From Manihot esculenta (taxonomy: Eukaryota; Streptophyta; Magnoliopsida; Malpighiales; Euphorbiaceae): a stretch of DNA of 64,000 nucleotides. This document shows positions 22,363 through 34,475 of this stretch, one piece after another. Position 1 is the stretch's first letter. Each line of letters opens with the position of its first letter. Both the position numbers and the translations under genes were made by a program. Below the pieces are notes generated by a model. That model ran no database searches. It worked only from the letters and a program-made list of their open reading frames with translations, and was not told the origin of the DNA. The DNA lies in NCBI RefSeq assembly GCF_001659605.2, contig NC_035176.2, positions 22,197,890 to 22,261,889 on the forward strand, read 5' to 3'.

Positions 22363-22680
22363 TCGACAAGTTTAAAAAGTTAGTTTTAAAGATCGAAAAG
22401 AACTTAAAGGTTAAACATATTTAAAAGTTAAAATATAAAAACTGAATAAAGAAAAAAAAAAAAGGAAAAGTGAGGATCATACTGGCCTTGCATTGACTAC
22501 ATTTTGATTGTATTGTATTATTAAATTTAACAAAGCTATTTATATTAAAAAAATAAAAAATTAATCCATAATACCATAAAATTTAAATAATTTACTAGAT
22601 TATAGTATCTGATGTTATAGAATGAAATAAACATTCAAAATTTAGAAAAGTACTTGAATTCAATTTTCAAGTGCATCTTA
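22363..22680. repeat. AT-rich repeat, right copy (R)
   Basis: Counterpart of 7791-8140 in the same orientation. Similarity ends near AAGTGCATCTT, which aligns with the last bases before the CRM 5' LTR on the left. Confidence 0.7.
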
Positions 22681-23823
22681 TTACTCCCAACGCTTTGAAG
22701 ATTAGTGGCAGCTAATGCCAACTATTCATAAACTCAACGTGTACTTAGACACTGTTGGCATGTACAAAATCACTTTTGTTTGGTAAATAATATCCTTACA
22801 GCACAGATTTGAGAAATAATTTTTATTTTTACACAATTTCAGTGAAAAGCCCCACATCTGGTGAATTTTGAATACAAAGGCACACATGGAGGACTCTGGC
22901 TCCGGTGCAGGATCCAATTCATGGTTTGCCAGGTAAAAGCATTAACAGCTTGCTTTGAATATATCCTACTTGGGTTCACTTCCTACACAATCTAACAGAT
23001 TTAGTGTGTTTCTCTCAGAGTATGCATACTCAGCTCATTTTTACTAACAGAGAAGAGCGATATTTATAGCATCAGTATCTTGTTGATAGAACTCTTTAGC
23101 AGAATGTCAACAGATGCATTTTTAGAATTGATGTGGAAATGGTGAGAGGGTAGAGAAGCATATCGAATGCAAGGATCTTCCACTGTTACCAGGGGAAGAA
23201 CTTGCAGCTTATTAGGTGCTTGAAATTGCACTGCAGGGCACTAAGACTACCAGAATTGCCAACAAGAGAGGCTCCTTTCTCAGTGTGCCATTGATCTCCT
23301 GCAATTGTTCCATATTCAGAAGGTTAATTTTGAGAAATTGTAAATTGTACACGATTCTCTCTTCAAATGTGCTACCAAGTAAGAAAGCGCAGATACTCAA
23401 TTATCTGCCCAGTCTTTGGCAGGTGCACTAGATGATTAGCATGAACATAAATTTCAGATGTTCAACTCATTTCGAAGTAGCCTGATTTAAATTTTGACTA
23501 ATTACTACAAGAAACAATCCTTGAAAATTAATTGAAAGTGTGATCTGGTAAAATTTACGAGTGATGTGATTGCTAGACAATTATTTTAGCAAAGAAAACC
23601 ACCAATGGCTTCAAATTATTATCCAGACATGCAACTTCAGCCAACCTGTCCGCCAACAAGTGTACAAGCGAAAGTCCACCGACGCACTAATCACAGTCTT
23701 CATCTGCAACGTAAATAACTAATAATAATAATAAATCAGTAAAAATAGAATTATGTATCAATAGAAACTACCACTCAATAAGAGCTCCCCAGTACCATCC
23801 CACAAAAAACTTCTCTTTTTTTT

Positions 23824-23854
23824 GGTGTGTGTGTGTGTGTTTTTTTTTTTTTTT
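23824..23854. repeat. (GT)n followed by poly(T)
   Basis: About eight GT units, then about 16 T. Confidence 0.95.
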
Positions 23855-23880
23855 CTTAAGGGCGGAGGTTGGTTGCAGAC

Positions 23881-23912
23881 TAAATAATAAATAAATAAAT
23901 ATATATATATAG
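23881..23912. repeat. (AAAT)n/(AT)n microsatellite
   Basis: TAAATAATAAATAAATAAAT followed by (AT)n. Confidence 0.9.
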
Positions 23913-24713
23913 GTAAAATACTGCAAAGCACTCTGCAATGACAACCAGATTAAGGATCCTGACCTAAACTAGGATTCTTCATATTAAAGCAAAAGGAAAC
24001 AAGGAAATACACAAGGGACAAGACACAAAGAGCAGAGCAGAGCAGAATCTAGGTTACAGAAGGAGAGAGAATAAAGAGATCTCAATTGAGCTACTGATCA
24101 CATAAAATCCAATAATAATTCTTAGAACCCTAATCTGAATTTTATGGAATCTTTCAGAATTCAAGATATACTAAAAGTATAAAATACAATGCCCATTCAT
24201 GGCAGAGCCTGAAATAACATGTGTTAAGGCAAAAGAAGCAGAAGGATGAAGAAGTTCAAAGAGCTAATTTAATCAGCAATAACAGCTGAATGTCCCTCTC
24301 ATTTGATGAAGATGGACAACAAACATTAATAAAGAAGATGCCATCATGGGAAAAATGATATAGCATATATTTATTTTCCAATTCTTGATTGACTCTTGTT
24401 CAGCACACTCTCCAAGGGCCCAAAAAATTTAAGTTATGGAAAGAACTGATTGGTTAAAAGCTCTTCCGCCGTCGGTATCATCGAGAGAATGAAGAAAGAA
24501 GCAGCGACCAGCAGGTTAAAGGTGGAATCAGAGAAATTCATGCTTCAATAAGAGAGAAAAGTCATCTCTTGTACGGAAGGAGTAGAGGAGGTAGCAGATT
24601 AATTAGCAATAGAAGATAGCCAAGTCCTTAGAAACAAAGAAAGAATCCAAAGAAAATTTTGGCCTTTTTTCCAAATATTATTAATTAAAAACATATTTCT
24701 CTAAATGGGATAG

Positions 24714-24734
24714 AAAAAAAAAAAAAAAAAAAAA
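24714..24734. repeat. Poly(A) run
   Basis: 21 consecutive A. No retroposed body was found next to it. Confidence 0.95.
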
Positions 24735-25763
24735 CACTAATTTCCCATCTCGATTGATTAGGATCCAATCTCTACTTATAAAGCGATTGGAGTTCATTCG
24801 TCTTTATAAGTAGTGACTCGGCATAAATCCTTGGCAACCCGTCCGAAATTCCTACCATATATAATGTTATAGAATTTCTTTAGTTAATTGATTTTATTCA
24901 ACTTTAAATTTATGATTTATTTTTTCATGCAATATTTCTATATGCATATATGAATAGGACTAGTCTACACTTGGGCTGGAAGTGGTATTTAGTTAAAAAT
25001 ATTCTAATAATACCTACCAATCACAGTGAGTACAACTAACAATTTGACCACTCCAGATGGAGAAAGAAGTTTTTTTCCATATCATCTACAGAAATTTGTT
25101 TTTAATTAACAATATTTAGCCAAAAATCTACAAAATTCTTTCTAAGAGAGTTAAAACTTCTTCAGGCAAACAATATCATCTGCTGGAAAATATATAGAGA
25201 TTTTATATTACTGTATGTAGTGTTTTAATTTACAGAAATTAATTGAATTCTAGATGGGTTTGAAATTAATACAATTGGATTATGTATGGCTAATGTTTAA
25301 TATAATTTATAAAAATTGTTTATTCGCAAATAAAATTAAAAATTATAATTATCTATTATAATGAAAATTGTATATCATAATAATTTTATAATGATTAACA
25401 AATATATATTCATTACCGATATATTATTAACTATATACACCATTTCAAAAAAAAAGAAATATTATTAACTATATACTAAATTCACATGCTCCATATTGAT
25501 AAAATTACTCAATGCAAAATTAAAATGGATAAAAATAAATAAAGTGAGAGACACAGTAAAATCAAAATTTTTACGTTGAGAACTCTTTAACATGAAGAGA
25601 AAAATGATGAGATCCCGTTCAATAAAAAACTTTCACTAGTAAATTAATGTGAACAATGTGTACTTGCCTAGCATCACTCTATATAATATCAATTAACAAT
25701 AAAACCCAAAATCAATTAAAAAGCGCAAAGAAAATATCATTTATAGATTGTACGCAACAAATC

Positions 25764-25785
25764 AAAAAAAAAAAAAAAAAAAAAA
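25764..25785. repeat. Poly(A) run
   Basis: About 21 A, close to the left end of the Tat element. Confidence 0.9.
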
Positions 25786-25825
25786 GAAAATATCTCACCA
25801 AATTGGGTATATAAAAAAATCTTCA

Positions 25826-27750
25826 TAACATATAAAATATAAGACTTCCTACAATTAGAACACATATATAACAGCTTGGCTCATTACTGATCCAAATAAT
25901 TTTTAAATTCACTCTCTACTTGATTCAAAATAGTTAACTAAAGTTACAATGTCACAAATGAATCGGCACAATTGCTAAATCAGGACCGAACTGAGCGGCT
26001 CCACCTAGTCTCGCACGGGTAGCCGTTTCCTCGTAAACCCATTAGTTTCACACAATTTTTTGATCGAGTGTGGCTCTGATACCAATTATAACAGTCCGAC
26101 CCAATTTGACCCAAATAACTTTTGGACCCATTTTTCACTTAATTCAAAATGGTTAACCCAAATTATTTATTAGTTCTAAACTAGAAAATATATATTCTTA
26201 GTGTAATTGATTGCTTGCCAATGTGGAATTTTCTCTTAAGGAGCTGGGCTCCACACACTCCCCCACTAAATCTTGCGACGTTCCTGTCGCAACTGTGTTA
26301 TACTGAATCAGATACAATTACTAAGTCAGGACCAGATTTTGGGTATTGTGGTTCGCTAGTGTCTCAAGTGACTCTACCTTGTTCCACACAGGTAGCCATT
26401 TCCTCACAGACTCACTAGTTCCACAAAATTTTCTGACTCAGGATGGCTATGATATTAATTATAATAATCCGGCCTAAACTGACCCAAATAACTTTTGGAT
26501 CCACTTTCTACTTGGTCCAAAATGGTTAACCCAAGTTATTTAGTAGTTTCTAAGCTAGCCAATATATACTCTTATCCTCGTTGGAACTAAATCGGAAACA
26601 ATTGCTAAGTCAGGTCTGGACTCTCGGGTGTTATGGTTCGCTAGTGCCTTGGGTGGCTCCACCTCATCTCGCACGGGTAGCCCTTTCCTTGTAGGCTCAC
26701 TAGTTCCTCATAATTTTTCTGATCTAAGGTGGCTCTGATACTAATTATAATAGGCCGACCTACTACTGACCCAAATAACTATTGGACCCACTTTCTACTT
26801 ATCCCAAAATGGTTAACCCAAGTTACGACATCGCAAGCTGAATTGGCACAATTGCTAAACCAAGACCGAACCCTTGGGTATTGTGGTTCGCTAGTGTCTT
26901 GAAAAACTCCACCTCGTCTCGCACGGGTAGCCCTTTCCTCACAGACCCACTAACTCTGCACAATTTTCTGACCCAGATTAGCTCTAATACCAATTATAAC
27001 AATCCGATCCAAACTGACCTAAATAACTTTTGGATCCATTTTCAACTGGTCCAAAATGTTTAATCCAAGTTATTTAGTAGTTCTAAGCTAGGAACTATAT
27101 ACCCTTAACTTAATTGATTTATTGCTGATGTGGGATTTTTTGTCAAGGAGCTGGGCTCCACAACGTGTCCATAGTTTAATCGAGTCTTGATAATTGAAGA
27201 GGATCGACCTTGATAAAGGCCGAGTACAACCTAATATAGCCAGGGAATAAATACAAACTTTCAGCGAAGGTGGTCAGCTCCACTAATACTTGCCAAGGTC
27301 ATAAATGTGCGTGCTATGGGTCAGGCTGATGTGACACGAATAAAAAGACGGAGTATAGATTAACCGGTTTCACATTTATTAGTTGGCTGCCCACCATTAA
27401 TGATCCACTTGATACACCTGCCAAAGGGTATCCCCGTCTAATCTAAGGAACGTGGTGCTGGGGCAGTTAGAACAATTAGGGTATATATACCCCAGAACCA
27501 ACCCTAATTCAACAGATTGAACTCCCTTATAGAACTTCATATTTCCATTACTCTAAGAACCTTAATCCACCCGAACTAACACATTGAGCTCTATTAACTC
27601 TTCAACCACCAATCCTAACTCATTGATTTTCTTATGAGACTGAATCTTGATCCAAGTGTCTCCTCTTGGTGAATCCAGTGAATCTCAATTCATCAGACCC
27701 AAAGATAAAAGCCTTTGAAGGATTCACACTATTCAAATTATAGAGCTCGA
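25826..27750 (+). mobile_element. Tat 5' LTR, interrupted by the TRIM-like array
   Basis: The left piece (to ~25863) contains ACATATAAAATATAAGACTTCC. It matches 48609-48632, directly upstream of the sequence that matches the right piece (from ~27164). The array therefore sits inside the LTR, in a site that reads GGACACGTGTC in the 3' copy. A GGGTATATATACCCC box lies near 27480. The right end of the LTR is not resolved; 27750 is approximate. Confidence 0.65.
25864..27163 (-). repeat. Tandem array of a TRIM-like element, five LTR-related segments
   Basis: LTR-related segments containing TGACCCAAATAACTTTTGGA-type text recur near 25890, 26105, 26484, 26766 and 27014. Four intervening segments carry GCTCTGATACCAATTATAA, the reverse complement of a tRNA-Met primer-binding site next to an LTR end. 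The order is LTR-internal-LTR-internal and so on in minus orientation, with no coding capacity. This is the form expected of a TRIM amplified by unequal recombination. Segments 1, 3 and 4 look truncated. Confidence 0.72.
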
Positions 27751-27796
27751 TAAGTAGAATAATGTATTCGAACATTTTATAGAAGGGGATATTGAC

Positions 27797-28800
27797 GTGA
27801 ATAGGAGTGCAACAGTAGGAGGATATGAGACGGAAAGCAAAGGAGAAGGAACCAGCTCAAAATCCCTAACAAATGTTAAAAAGCCTGATGCAAGGGATGA
27901 AGGAGTAGACAATAGACTAGAGAGGCTGAAAGAAGAATTGTTGGCTGAGCTGAAAAGCCAAGCGGTAGTGCATACAAGCTTGAGGACGTCCTCTCCTTTT
28001 GTGACTCGTATCCAAGAAGAAATTATCCCTAAGAAATTCCTGATGTTGACCATGGGAGCATACAACGACGCAAGAAACCCCAAAGACCACGTAATCAACT
28101 ACAAGACCTTCATGGGACTGCAAACCCATTCTGATGCCTTGCTTTGCAAGGTATTCCCAACTACCCTAACTGGAGTAGCTTTGACATGGTTTAACAACTT
28201 AGAAGCAGAAAGTATCAAAACTTTTTATGACCTGGCCAACTCATTTGTGGGAAGATTTATAACCAGTGTCCCCGCTCAACAAAAGACCTACTACCTAGAA
28301 ATGGTCAGGCAAAGGAGAGACAAGACTCTACGAGAATATTTGGATCTTTTTAATGCGAAAGCCCTCTGGATCCCAAACCTCGATGAATCTAGAGCTGTGG
28401 AGGCAATGTAGAAGGGAACCACCTTAGTCGAATTCTTTAGGTCCCTGAGTAGAAAGCCTTCGACCATGTTGGCAGACCTGATGCAGCGGGCGAAGAAATA
28501 CATCAAGCAGGATGATGCATTGATGACCAGCAGATTTACAAAGTAGTCCAGGGAAAAAGATACAACCTGCGAACATCCTGAGGAGCGAAGAAGGGAACAT
28601 AAAGATAGAAGACCCGATCGGAGCCTGAGAGCTTTAAACAAGTATTGCAATCACCGAGAAGTCAATCAGCTACCCAGGCCCCCCTAGCACAGAGAAGTTA
28701 CCCCTCTGAATGTCTCTATGGCAGAGATCTTAGTAGCAGTACAGGGCAAGAACCTGATACAATGGCCTCAACCCCTACAGTCCGACCCTAAGACTTAAGA
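27797..28800 (+). pseudogene. Tat gag remnant
   Basis: 204 open codons from 27797 contain the retrotransposon gag signature KVFPTTLTGVALTWFNNLEA and SFVGRFITSVPAQQKT...LREYLDLFNA, typical of Tat-lineage capsid. A TAG at 28409-28411 ends the frame. Downstream the text continues with further stops, including a zinc-knuckle-like YCQFH..N.HD near 28810. Non-functional. Confidence 0.8.
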
Positions 28801-29053
28801 TCCTTACGAATATTGTCAATTCCACTGAAGAAATGGCCATGACACTAATAACTGTTACTAACTGAGGAATGAGATAGAGAAGTTGATAAAGATGAGCCAT
28901 CTGAAAAATTTTGTCAATAAGGACATCACCCTTGATAACAGGCCAGAGGAAAAAAGGAAGCCAATCAGGGAAAGGCTAACAAGGCTCATGAATGATGGAT
29001 CGAATGGAACCATCAACATAATCGTCAAGAAAGAAGCCGAGTAACCTCTCAGA

Positions 29054-29560
29054 GTGAATAGGAAAAGGAGAAGAGGCGGTGGGCACAAGGAGATAGAAGT
29101 GATGCAAGTAACTAAGAATATCTCTAGGGCAATTCTTTTCTCAGCAACTGACGGAGAAGGTTTAGAAATGCCCCACGACGATGCTCTAGTAATGGAAGCT
29201 ATAATCCACAACTTTAAAATTCAAAAAATCCTAGTGGATGATGGAAGCAAAGTAAACCTCCTCCCCTACTGCGTATTTCAAGCCATGAAAATACCTGAGA
29301 AGAATCTAATAATGGACCAAGCCCCGGTGAAAGGGATAGGGGGAATCCCAATATCGATGGAAGGAAAGATTAAGTTGCTGCTGACAATTGGGACGCTCCC
29401 CTGGACCTAGTATGCCGTGTTTTTAGTGGTCAAACTTCCACTAGTGTCTAACACAATCCTCAATCGGCCAATGCTATATGACTTTGAAGTACCGACCAAC
29501 ATCTAGTACCTGCATGAAGTTCCCAATTGAGGGAGGAATCGCCACGGTCAAGGGAAGGCA
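29054..29560 (+). pseudogene. Tat protease remnant
   Basis: An open stretch of 118 codons holds ILFSATDGEGLEMPHDDALV and the aspartic protease active-site region ILVDDGSKVNLLPYCVF, then APVKGIGGIPISMEGKI. It ends at TAG near 29408. The DDGS motif is the Tat-type variant of DTGS. Confidence 0.8.
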
Positions 29561-29843
29561 GGAGGAATTGCAATCTATTTATTTAGCATCTTGCCCGGGG
29601 AGGAAGAAGAAGGGGTACATCGGGAAGTCATGGAGGTGAAGGACAAGGAAAAGGAATAGACAACCCAGCTAGAGGAAGAATTGGAGAACTTTGCTTTGAG
29701 TGAGAAGCACCCTGGGAAAACTTTCAGCATGAATGCAAACTTGAATGCCAAGCAAAAAAAAAGTAGTTGAAACCTTGGTTCAAGGACATACCAGTACCTT
29801 TGCCTGGAAGCCGACCGAGATGCTTGGAATTGACCCATAAGTT

Positions 29844-30470
29844 ATGTTCCACAAGTTGAATGTATACTCGGAGGTGAAGCCTGTCAAGCAAAAGAAGAGG
29901 ATGTACGGAATCAAAAAGAGAGAAGCCACAAGGTCTGAGGTAGAAAAACTTATAGAAGCCAAATTTGTAAGGGAAGTGGCATATGTAGAGTGGTTGGCCA
30001 ACCCAGTCCTTGTAAAAAAATCTAATGGTAAATACCAGATGTGTATAGATTTCATTGACCTTAATCAGGCTTGCCTAAAAGATTATTGCCCCCTCCCTGA
30101 AAATAATAAATTGGTCAATGCTATGGTTAGTTTTGAGTATTTGTCATCACTGGATGCTATGTCACGTTACTATAAAATCCTCATGCATGAGGTAGTTGAA
30201 GAAAAAACCTCATTCATAACAAAGACATTATCTATTGCCACTGGGCAATGCCATTCGGGTTAAAGAATACAGGAGCAACCTATCAACAATTGATGAATAA
30301 AATCTTTAAAGAGTAAATAGGTCGGAATGCAAAAGTATACGTGGATGACATAATAATAAAGAGTCGGTCTTTTGAAGAGCATGTGAAGGATCTCAAGGAG
30401 ATTTTGACCGTTCTTGAAAGATTACTTAAGCTCCCCAAAGATCCTCACCCGACCTATAGACAAAGAAGAT
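29844..30470 (+). pseudogene. Tat reverse transcriptase remnant
   Basis: RT motifs in order: YGIKKREA, FVREVAYVEWLANPVLVKK, YQMCIDFIDLNQACLKDYCP, LSSLDAMSRYYKI, and after a frame break MPFGLKNTGATYQQLMNKIF and the catalytic VYVDDIIIKS. After KEILTVLERL the thumb region is missing and the text jumps towards RNase H, indicating a deletion. Confidence 0.85.
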
Positions 30471-31340
30471 CTGTATATATATTTGGCAGCTTACGACTAG
30501 GCAATTAGCACAGTGCTGGTCTGAAAAGAAAATGATATATAGAAACCAATATTCTATGTAAGTAAAGTACTGAAAGGGGCCGAGGTTAGATACCCCAACA
30601 TTGAAAAGGTGGCGTTGGCTCTCCTCCTAACCATTTGAATGTTCAAAGTGTACCTGGAAAATCACCAAGGGATTGTGGTGACAGAACAACCCCTTAAAAG
30701 AATATTGTAGTGGCTAGAAATGTCAGGATAGATGCTAGCTTGGTCAATCGAGATGAGACCTTATCGTTTACAATATAAGCCTCGCAGGTTGGTGAAAGCT
30801 TAAGTGTTGGTGGATTTCAGAGACGAGTGCTCATTCATTGAAGAAAAAAAACTATAAAGGGCTGAACCAAGACGCAAAAAGGAATGAAGGACGGACAAGA
30901 AAAGTCGATGAAGACAATCACATATACCTCTGGACCCCACACGTAGATGGGGCAGCCGGGCCAAGTTAGAACGGAGCAGGAGCAATACTAGAAAGGTCAA
31001 ACAAGTTGGTCATCTTGTATGCACTATGTTTCAACTTTCCCGTAACCAATAACATAACTGAGTATGAGACTCTAATTAACGGGATGCAGTCAGCAATGGG
31101 GACAAGAATAAGTGACTTTAAGGTTCTTAGTGACTTGTAGCTAGTCTTCAATCAGGTCTAAGGGGTATACTAAGCATGAGATCAAATGATAAAAAAGTAT
31201 CTAGTCCGGGTACGAGAACTGCAGTATGAATTTGAGTCAAAAAGCATCCCTCTCCAAGTGAATTTAATACCACGAGCCTAGAACGAAGAGGCTGATTTGA
31301 TGAGTCAGCTGACTCATGAAGAACTAGGGCAATTTCCGTA
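30471..31340 (+). pseudogene. Tat RNase H and additional RNase H remnants
   Basis: The first part shows YLAAYD.AIS...KPIFYVSKVLKGAEVRY and a PLKRIL...RMAWSIEM-like ending. A second RNase H-like region follows from about 30940: VDGAAGP...NGAGAILE, NFPVTNNITEYE and IPRA.NEEADLMSQL. Two RNase H modules are a known feature of Tat-lineage elements. Many stops are present. Confidence 0.7.
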
Positions 31341-31569
31341 AGAATTGTTACTAGAGACAGTATCGCAGCTGAGCTTTCAGAAGCATGTGCTTATTATGCA
31401 TCTTTACTTTGGACCATGCTGGATGGATCCCTTCATCGTGTATCTTGACCAAGGAGAGCTGCCTAATGACAAGAACAAAGTGAAGAAAATCTCAGCCAAG
31501 GTAGGAAATTATTTGTATAAAGACAGAGCTGCTCAAAAGAGGGAAATCTACACCTTGACTCAGGTATGT

Positions 31570-32650
31570 AGGGTAAGAAGAAGCCTCCCGTATCATTGAC
31601 GAGATTCATCAAGGTACTTGTGGCATCAATAAAGAGGCAACCACATTGGTGAACAAGATCTTCAGACAAGGGTACTACTGGCCCACCCTAAAGACATATG
31701 TGGAATAGTTTGTGAAAAGGTGTGACATCTATCAACAGTTTGGAAGGGAAATCAATGCACTTCTAGTAGCCTAGATCAGTATCTCAGCTCCCTGGCCATT
31801 CTCCTAGTGGGGGATTGACATCCTCGGACCCTTTCCCCAAACCACCAGCCAAAGAAAGTATATGATAGTAGTTGTAGAGTATTTCTCCAAGTGGCCAAAG
31901 GCCGAGGTGGTCAGGAGTATCACAGCAGGACAGATGATTGACTTCGTATAAGGCATCATAGTATGCAAATTTAGGGTTTCACGAGTCCTCATATCAAATA
32001 ATGGGACCCAATTTGATTGTAAGGAGTTCAAGAAGTTCATAGAAAACTTGAGAATAGACCATAGATTTGCATTGGTAGCTCATCCCTAGACCAATGGGAA
32101 AACAGAGGGAACCAATCAAACTATCCTGACTGGCCTGAAGAAGAGGCTGAATGGAGCAAAAACTAGATGGGTAGATGAGCTTTCAAGCATACTATAGGCC
32201 TAGAGGACCTCACCAAGGGTAGTGACCGAGGAAACACCTTTTTCTTTAGCATATAGGACTGAGGCCATGGTACCCATCGAGATAAAAATCTCCACATACT
32301 GAGTGCAATATTGTGATGAGCTAAGCAAGAATGAAAAGCTACGAAGCAACTTACATGCCTTAAAAGAACTAAGGGACATTGCTAGTATCTGGACCGTGGC
32401 TTATCAGCAAGGGGCAGCTAGATACCACAACCATAAAGTCAAAGATAGAATATTAATGGCAGGACACTTGATCCTGTGAAAACTAGATGCCACCAGTAAA
32501 AGAGAAGGCTAGGGGAAGCTCGCTCCCACATAGGAAGGGCCATTCAAAATCGTAAAAGTGGTCAGACAAGACATATTTCATTTAGAAGATCTAAGCGAAA
32601 AAAGAGAACCACATGCCTATAATGTACATCACCTTAAAAGGTACTATGTG
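31570..32650 (+). pseudogene. Tat integrase remnant
   Basis: Zinc-finger text (EIHQGTCGINKEATTLVNKI, GYYWPTLKT, KRCDIYQQF) is followed by the core: WGIDILGPFPQTT (first Asp), SNNGTQFD (second position, Asn for Asp) and HP.TNGKTEGTNQTI (Glu). The C-terminal part includes LPKL-like and VKVVRQDIFHLED text ending about 190 bp before the Tekay-3 insertion. Several TAG and TGA stops interrupt it. Confidence 0.85.
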
Positions 32651-33013
32651 TAATTCTATGATTAATGTAAAATAAAAGTCTTCTGAATTCTTCCATGTAA
32701 AATGGTTGTGCCTTACTAGTAATGATATAACTGAATGTTAACAAAAAGGGAGAGAGAGAAGAAGAAGAAGAAGAAAGGGGCAGAGTAATCGGCCAGAATA
32801 ATGGATAACTTAGGCCCATAAAGATGAAAGCATTAGTGTAATACCCGGCTAGACTCCGGTATCGGAATTCCTACCGTCCGGTGGAATCTCGGATGTCGGA
32901 AACCCCTAGAAGGGTAGAATCATGTTTTATAAAAATGTTTTTAATGTGATTTAATGTTTTAAGTATGAAATTAAATGAGTTTTTACATGAAAAGTCTTTG
33001 GAGGAAAACCCAG

Positions 33014-33177
33014 GTTCGGCCGCCGAAAGTCAAGTTCGGCCGCCGAACATGCATGCGTTTTGGAGGCACGTTAGGCCCCCGAAAGCATGAGTGAGGGAAG
33101 TCCAGGTTCGGCCGCCGAAAGTCAAGTTCGGCCGCCGAACATTGCATGGATTCGGAGGCACATTCGGCCCCCGAACG
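33014..33177. repeat. TTCGGC palindrome cluster A, LTR5
   Basis: TTCGGCCGCCGAA-type motifs in two tandem blocks, each with a CAGGTTCGGCCGCCGAAAG unit, ending 17 bp before the TATA box. The position suggests a promoter-proximal protein-binding array. Confidence 0.85.
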
Positions 33178-33193
33178 TGGCCTGGCCAGCCAC

Positions 33194-33438
33194 TATAAAA
33201 GGGACCCTTAGCCGAAATGGGCGAGGTTTTCTCCCATTTTCGGCCACAGCTAGCTTCCAACCTCCCTCACCCAAATCTTTTGTTCTTCCTCCAAATCCCC
33301 ACCATTTTTCTTGAGTTTTGAGCTTGCATTGAAGGTTTTGAGCATTTAAAGCAAGTTTTGGAGCTTTGGGAACTCAGGAGCTCATTTTTACGGATCTCCG
33401 AGTTTTGATCGCCTCTCTCTCTATCTTCAAGAGGTAAG
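33194..33438 (+). promoter_or_regulatory. LTR5 core promoter to splice donor
   Basis: TATAAAA at 33194-33200 and CAAGAG|GTAAG donor with first intron base 33434, 240 nt apart. Transcription would start about 30 nt after TATA, giving a first exon of roughly 200 nt. Confidence 0.68.
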
Positions 33439-33729
33439 AGCCGATCTTAAGCTCCTTATGTGTTTTAACTAAGTTTTATGCAAGATCTATGGGTAGAAAT
33501 GCATGTTAGGGTATATGTTGAGTTTATGGGTTTTGATGCTTTGATGAACAATGTAGCTTGTTTATGTGTTGTTGGAAGTGTTGTAGATGGGGTATTTGAT
33601 AGTCTGAGACCCCTAGGTGTGATGTATGTGAAGTATGCATGTTGTAGATCAAGTTTATGCATGATTTATGATTTTGGGAGGCAGGAGGTTCATTTGAACC
33701 AAGTTTCTGCCCGTTTGGCAGAAACCAGG

Positions 33730-33920
33730 TTCGGCAGCCGAAGGGAGTTTCGGCCGCCGAACCCCTCTTGTGGAGGCAGCATTCGGCTGCCGAAGGTGCC
33801 CCCGAAAAGAGACTTTCGTCTCTGTCTGGCACTTTCGGCCGCCGAAGGTGCCGCCGAACCTGCCTGACTTTCGTCTTTGGAGGGACTTTCGGCCGCCGAA
33901 CCTGCCGCCGAAAGTGCCCT
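33730..33920. repeat. TTCGGC palindrome cluster B, LTR5
   Basis: About eight copies or half-copies of the motif, inside the predicted intron. Confidence 0.85.
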
Positions 33921-34286
33921 GTCCAGCCATTTCATGCATGTATTCTAATGGTTAATTTATGATGTTTTAGGGGGTTTTTGGGGAGTATATTAGAGTCATG
34001 TTTAAGTATGTTTGGTCCCTCATTTGAGTCCACCTGTGTAGGTTCGGACCCGAGGAACCGAGGACCCCAGCAGTGATAGCTGCTTTTGTGTCAGTCAGAG
34101 CAACCAGAGGTGAGTAGAATAAACTCTTAAGTTTTAAATAAATGAAATATAAATTTTTGAGCATGTTCATGCATCACGATTGCCATGAGATATTTTAGGA
34201 TGTTGCATTAGAATTCACGAATATGTTGCATTGCATACTATGATGTTGATGTGGGTAAATGCTGGATGATCCACTAGTCCTTAGAA

Positions 34287-34475
34287 AATGGAAGTCCAGG
34301 GAGCCTCTGACTACGCCCTTGGCACTAGAAAATGGAAGTCCAGGGAGCCTTTGACCACGCCCTTGGCACTATGGAACGTCAAGACCAAGTGCCTGATAAG
34401 GCCTTGGGGCAGTGTAAGTAATGCTATGCTTAATGGAAGACCAGTGGGCCTCTGACTACGCCGCTGGCATTTAAT
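34287..34475 (+). repeat. Minisatellite in LTR5
   Basis: Imperfect units with GGAAG(T/A)CCAGGGAGCCT and ACTACGCCCTTGGCACT, plus diverged neighbours. Confidence 0.8.

Larger units (their letters stand above)
22681..25825. other. AT-rich stretch without recognisable transposon
   Basis: Neither strand shows an ORF over 75 codons, nor LTR or retrotransposon motifs. It holds several microsatellites and two poly(A) runs. The minus strand between about 24650 and 23180 has some gene-like texture: Py-tracts followed by GCAG, and short open patches. I could not assemble a gene. This is the best candidate for original host intergenic DNA in the window. Confidence 0.5.

Noticed and set aside
22726..23431. 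Short ORFs as real host genes
   Set aside because: All are under 75 codons, overlap on opposite strands, and show no motif I recognise. Kept only as a possible decayed locus.
26070..27010. tRNA-Met genes suggested by GCTCTGATACCA
   Set aside because: Only the 3' tRNA-complementary stretch is present, next to LTR ends. These are primer-binding sites in reverse orientation, not tRNA genes.
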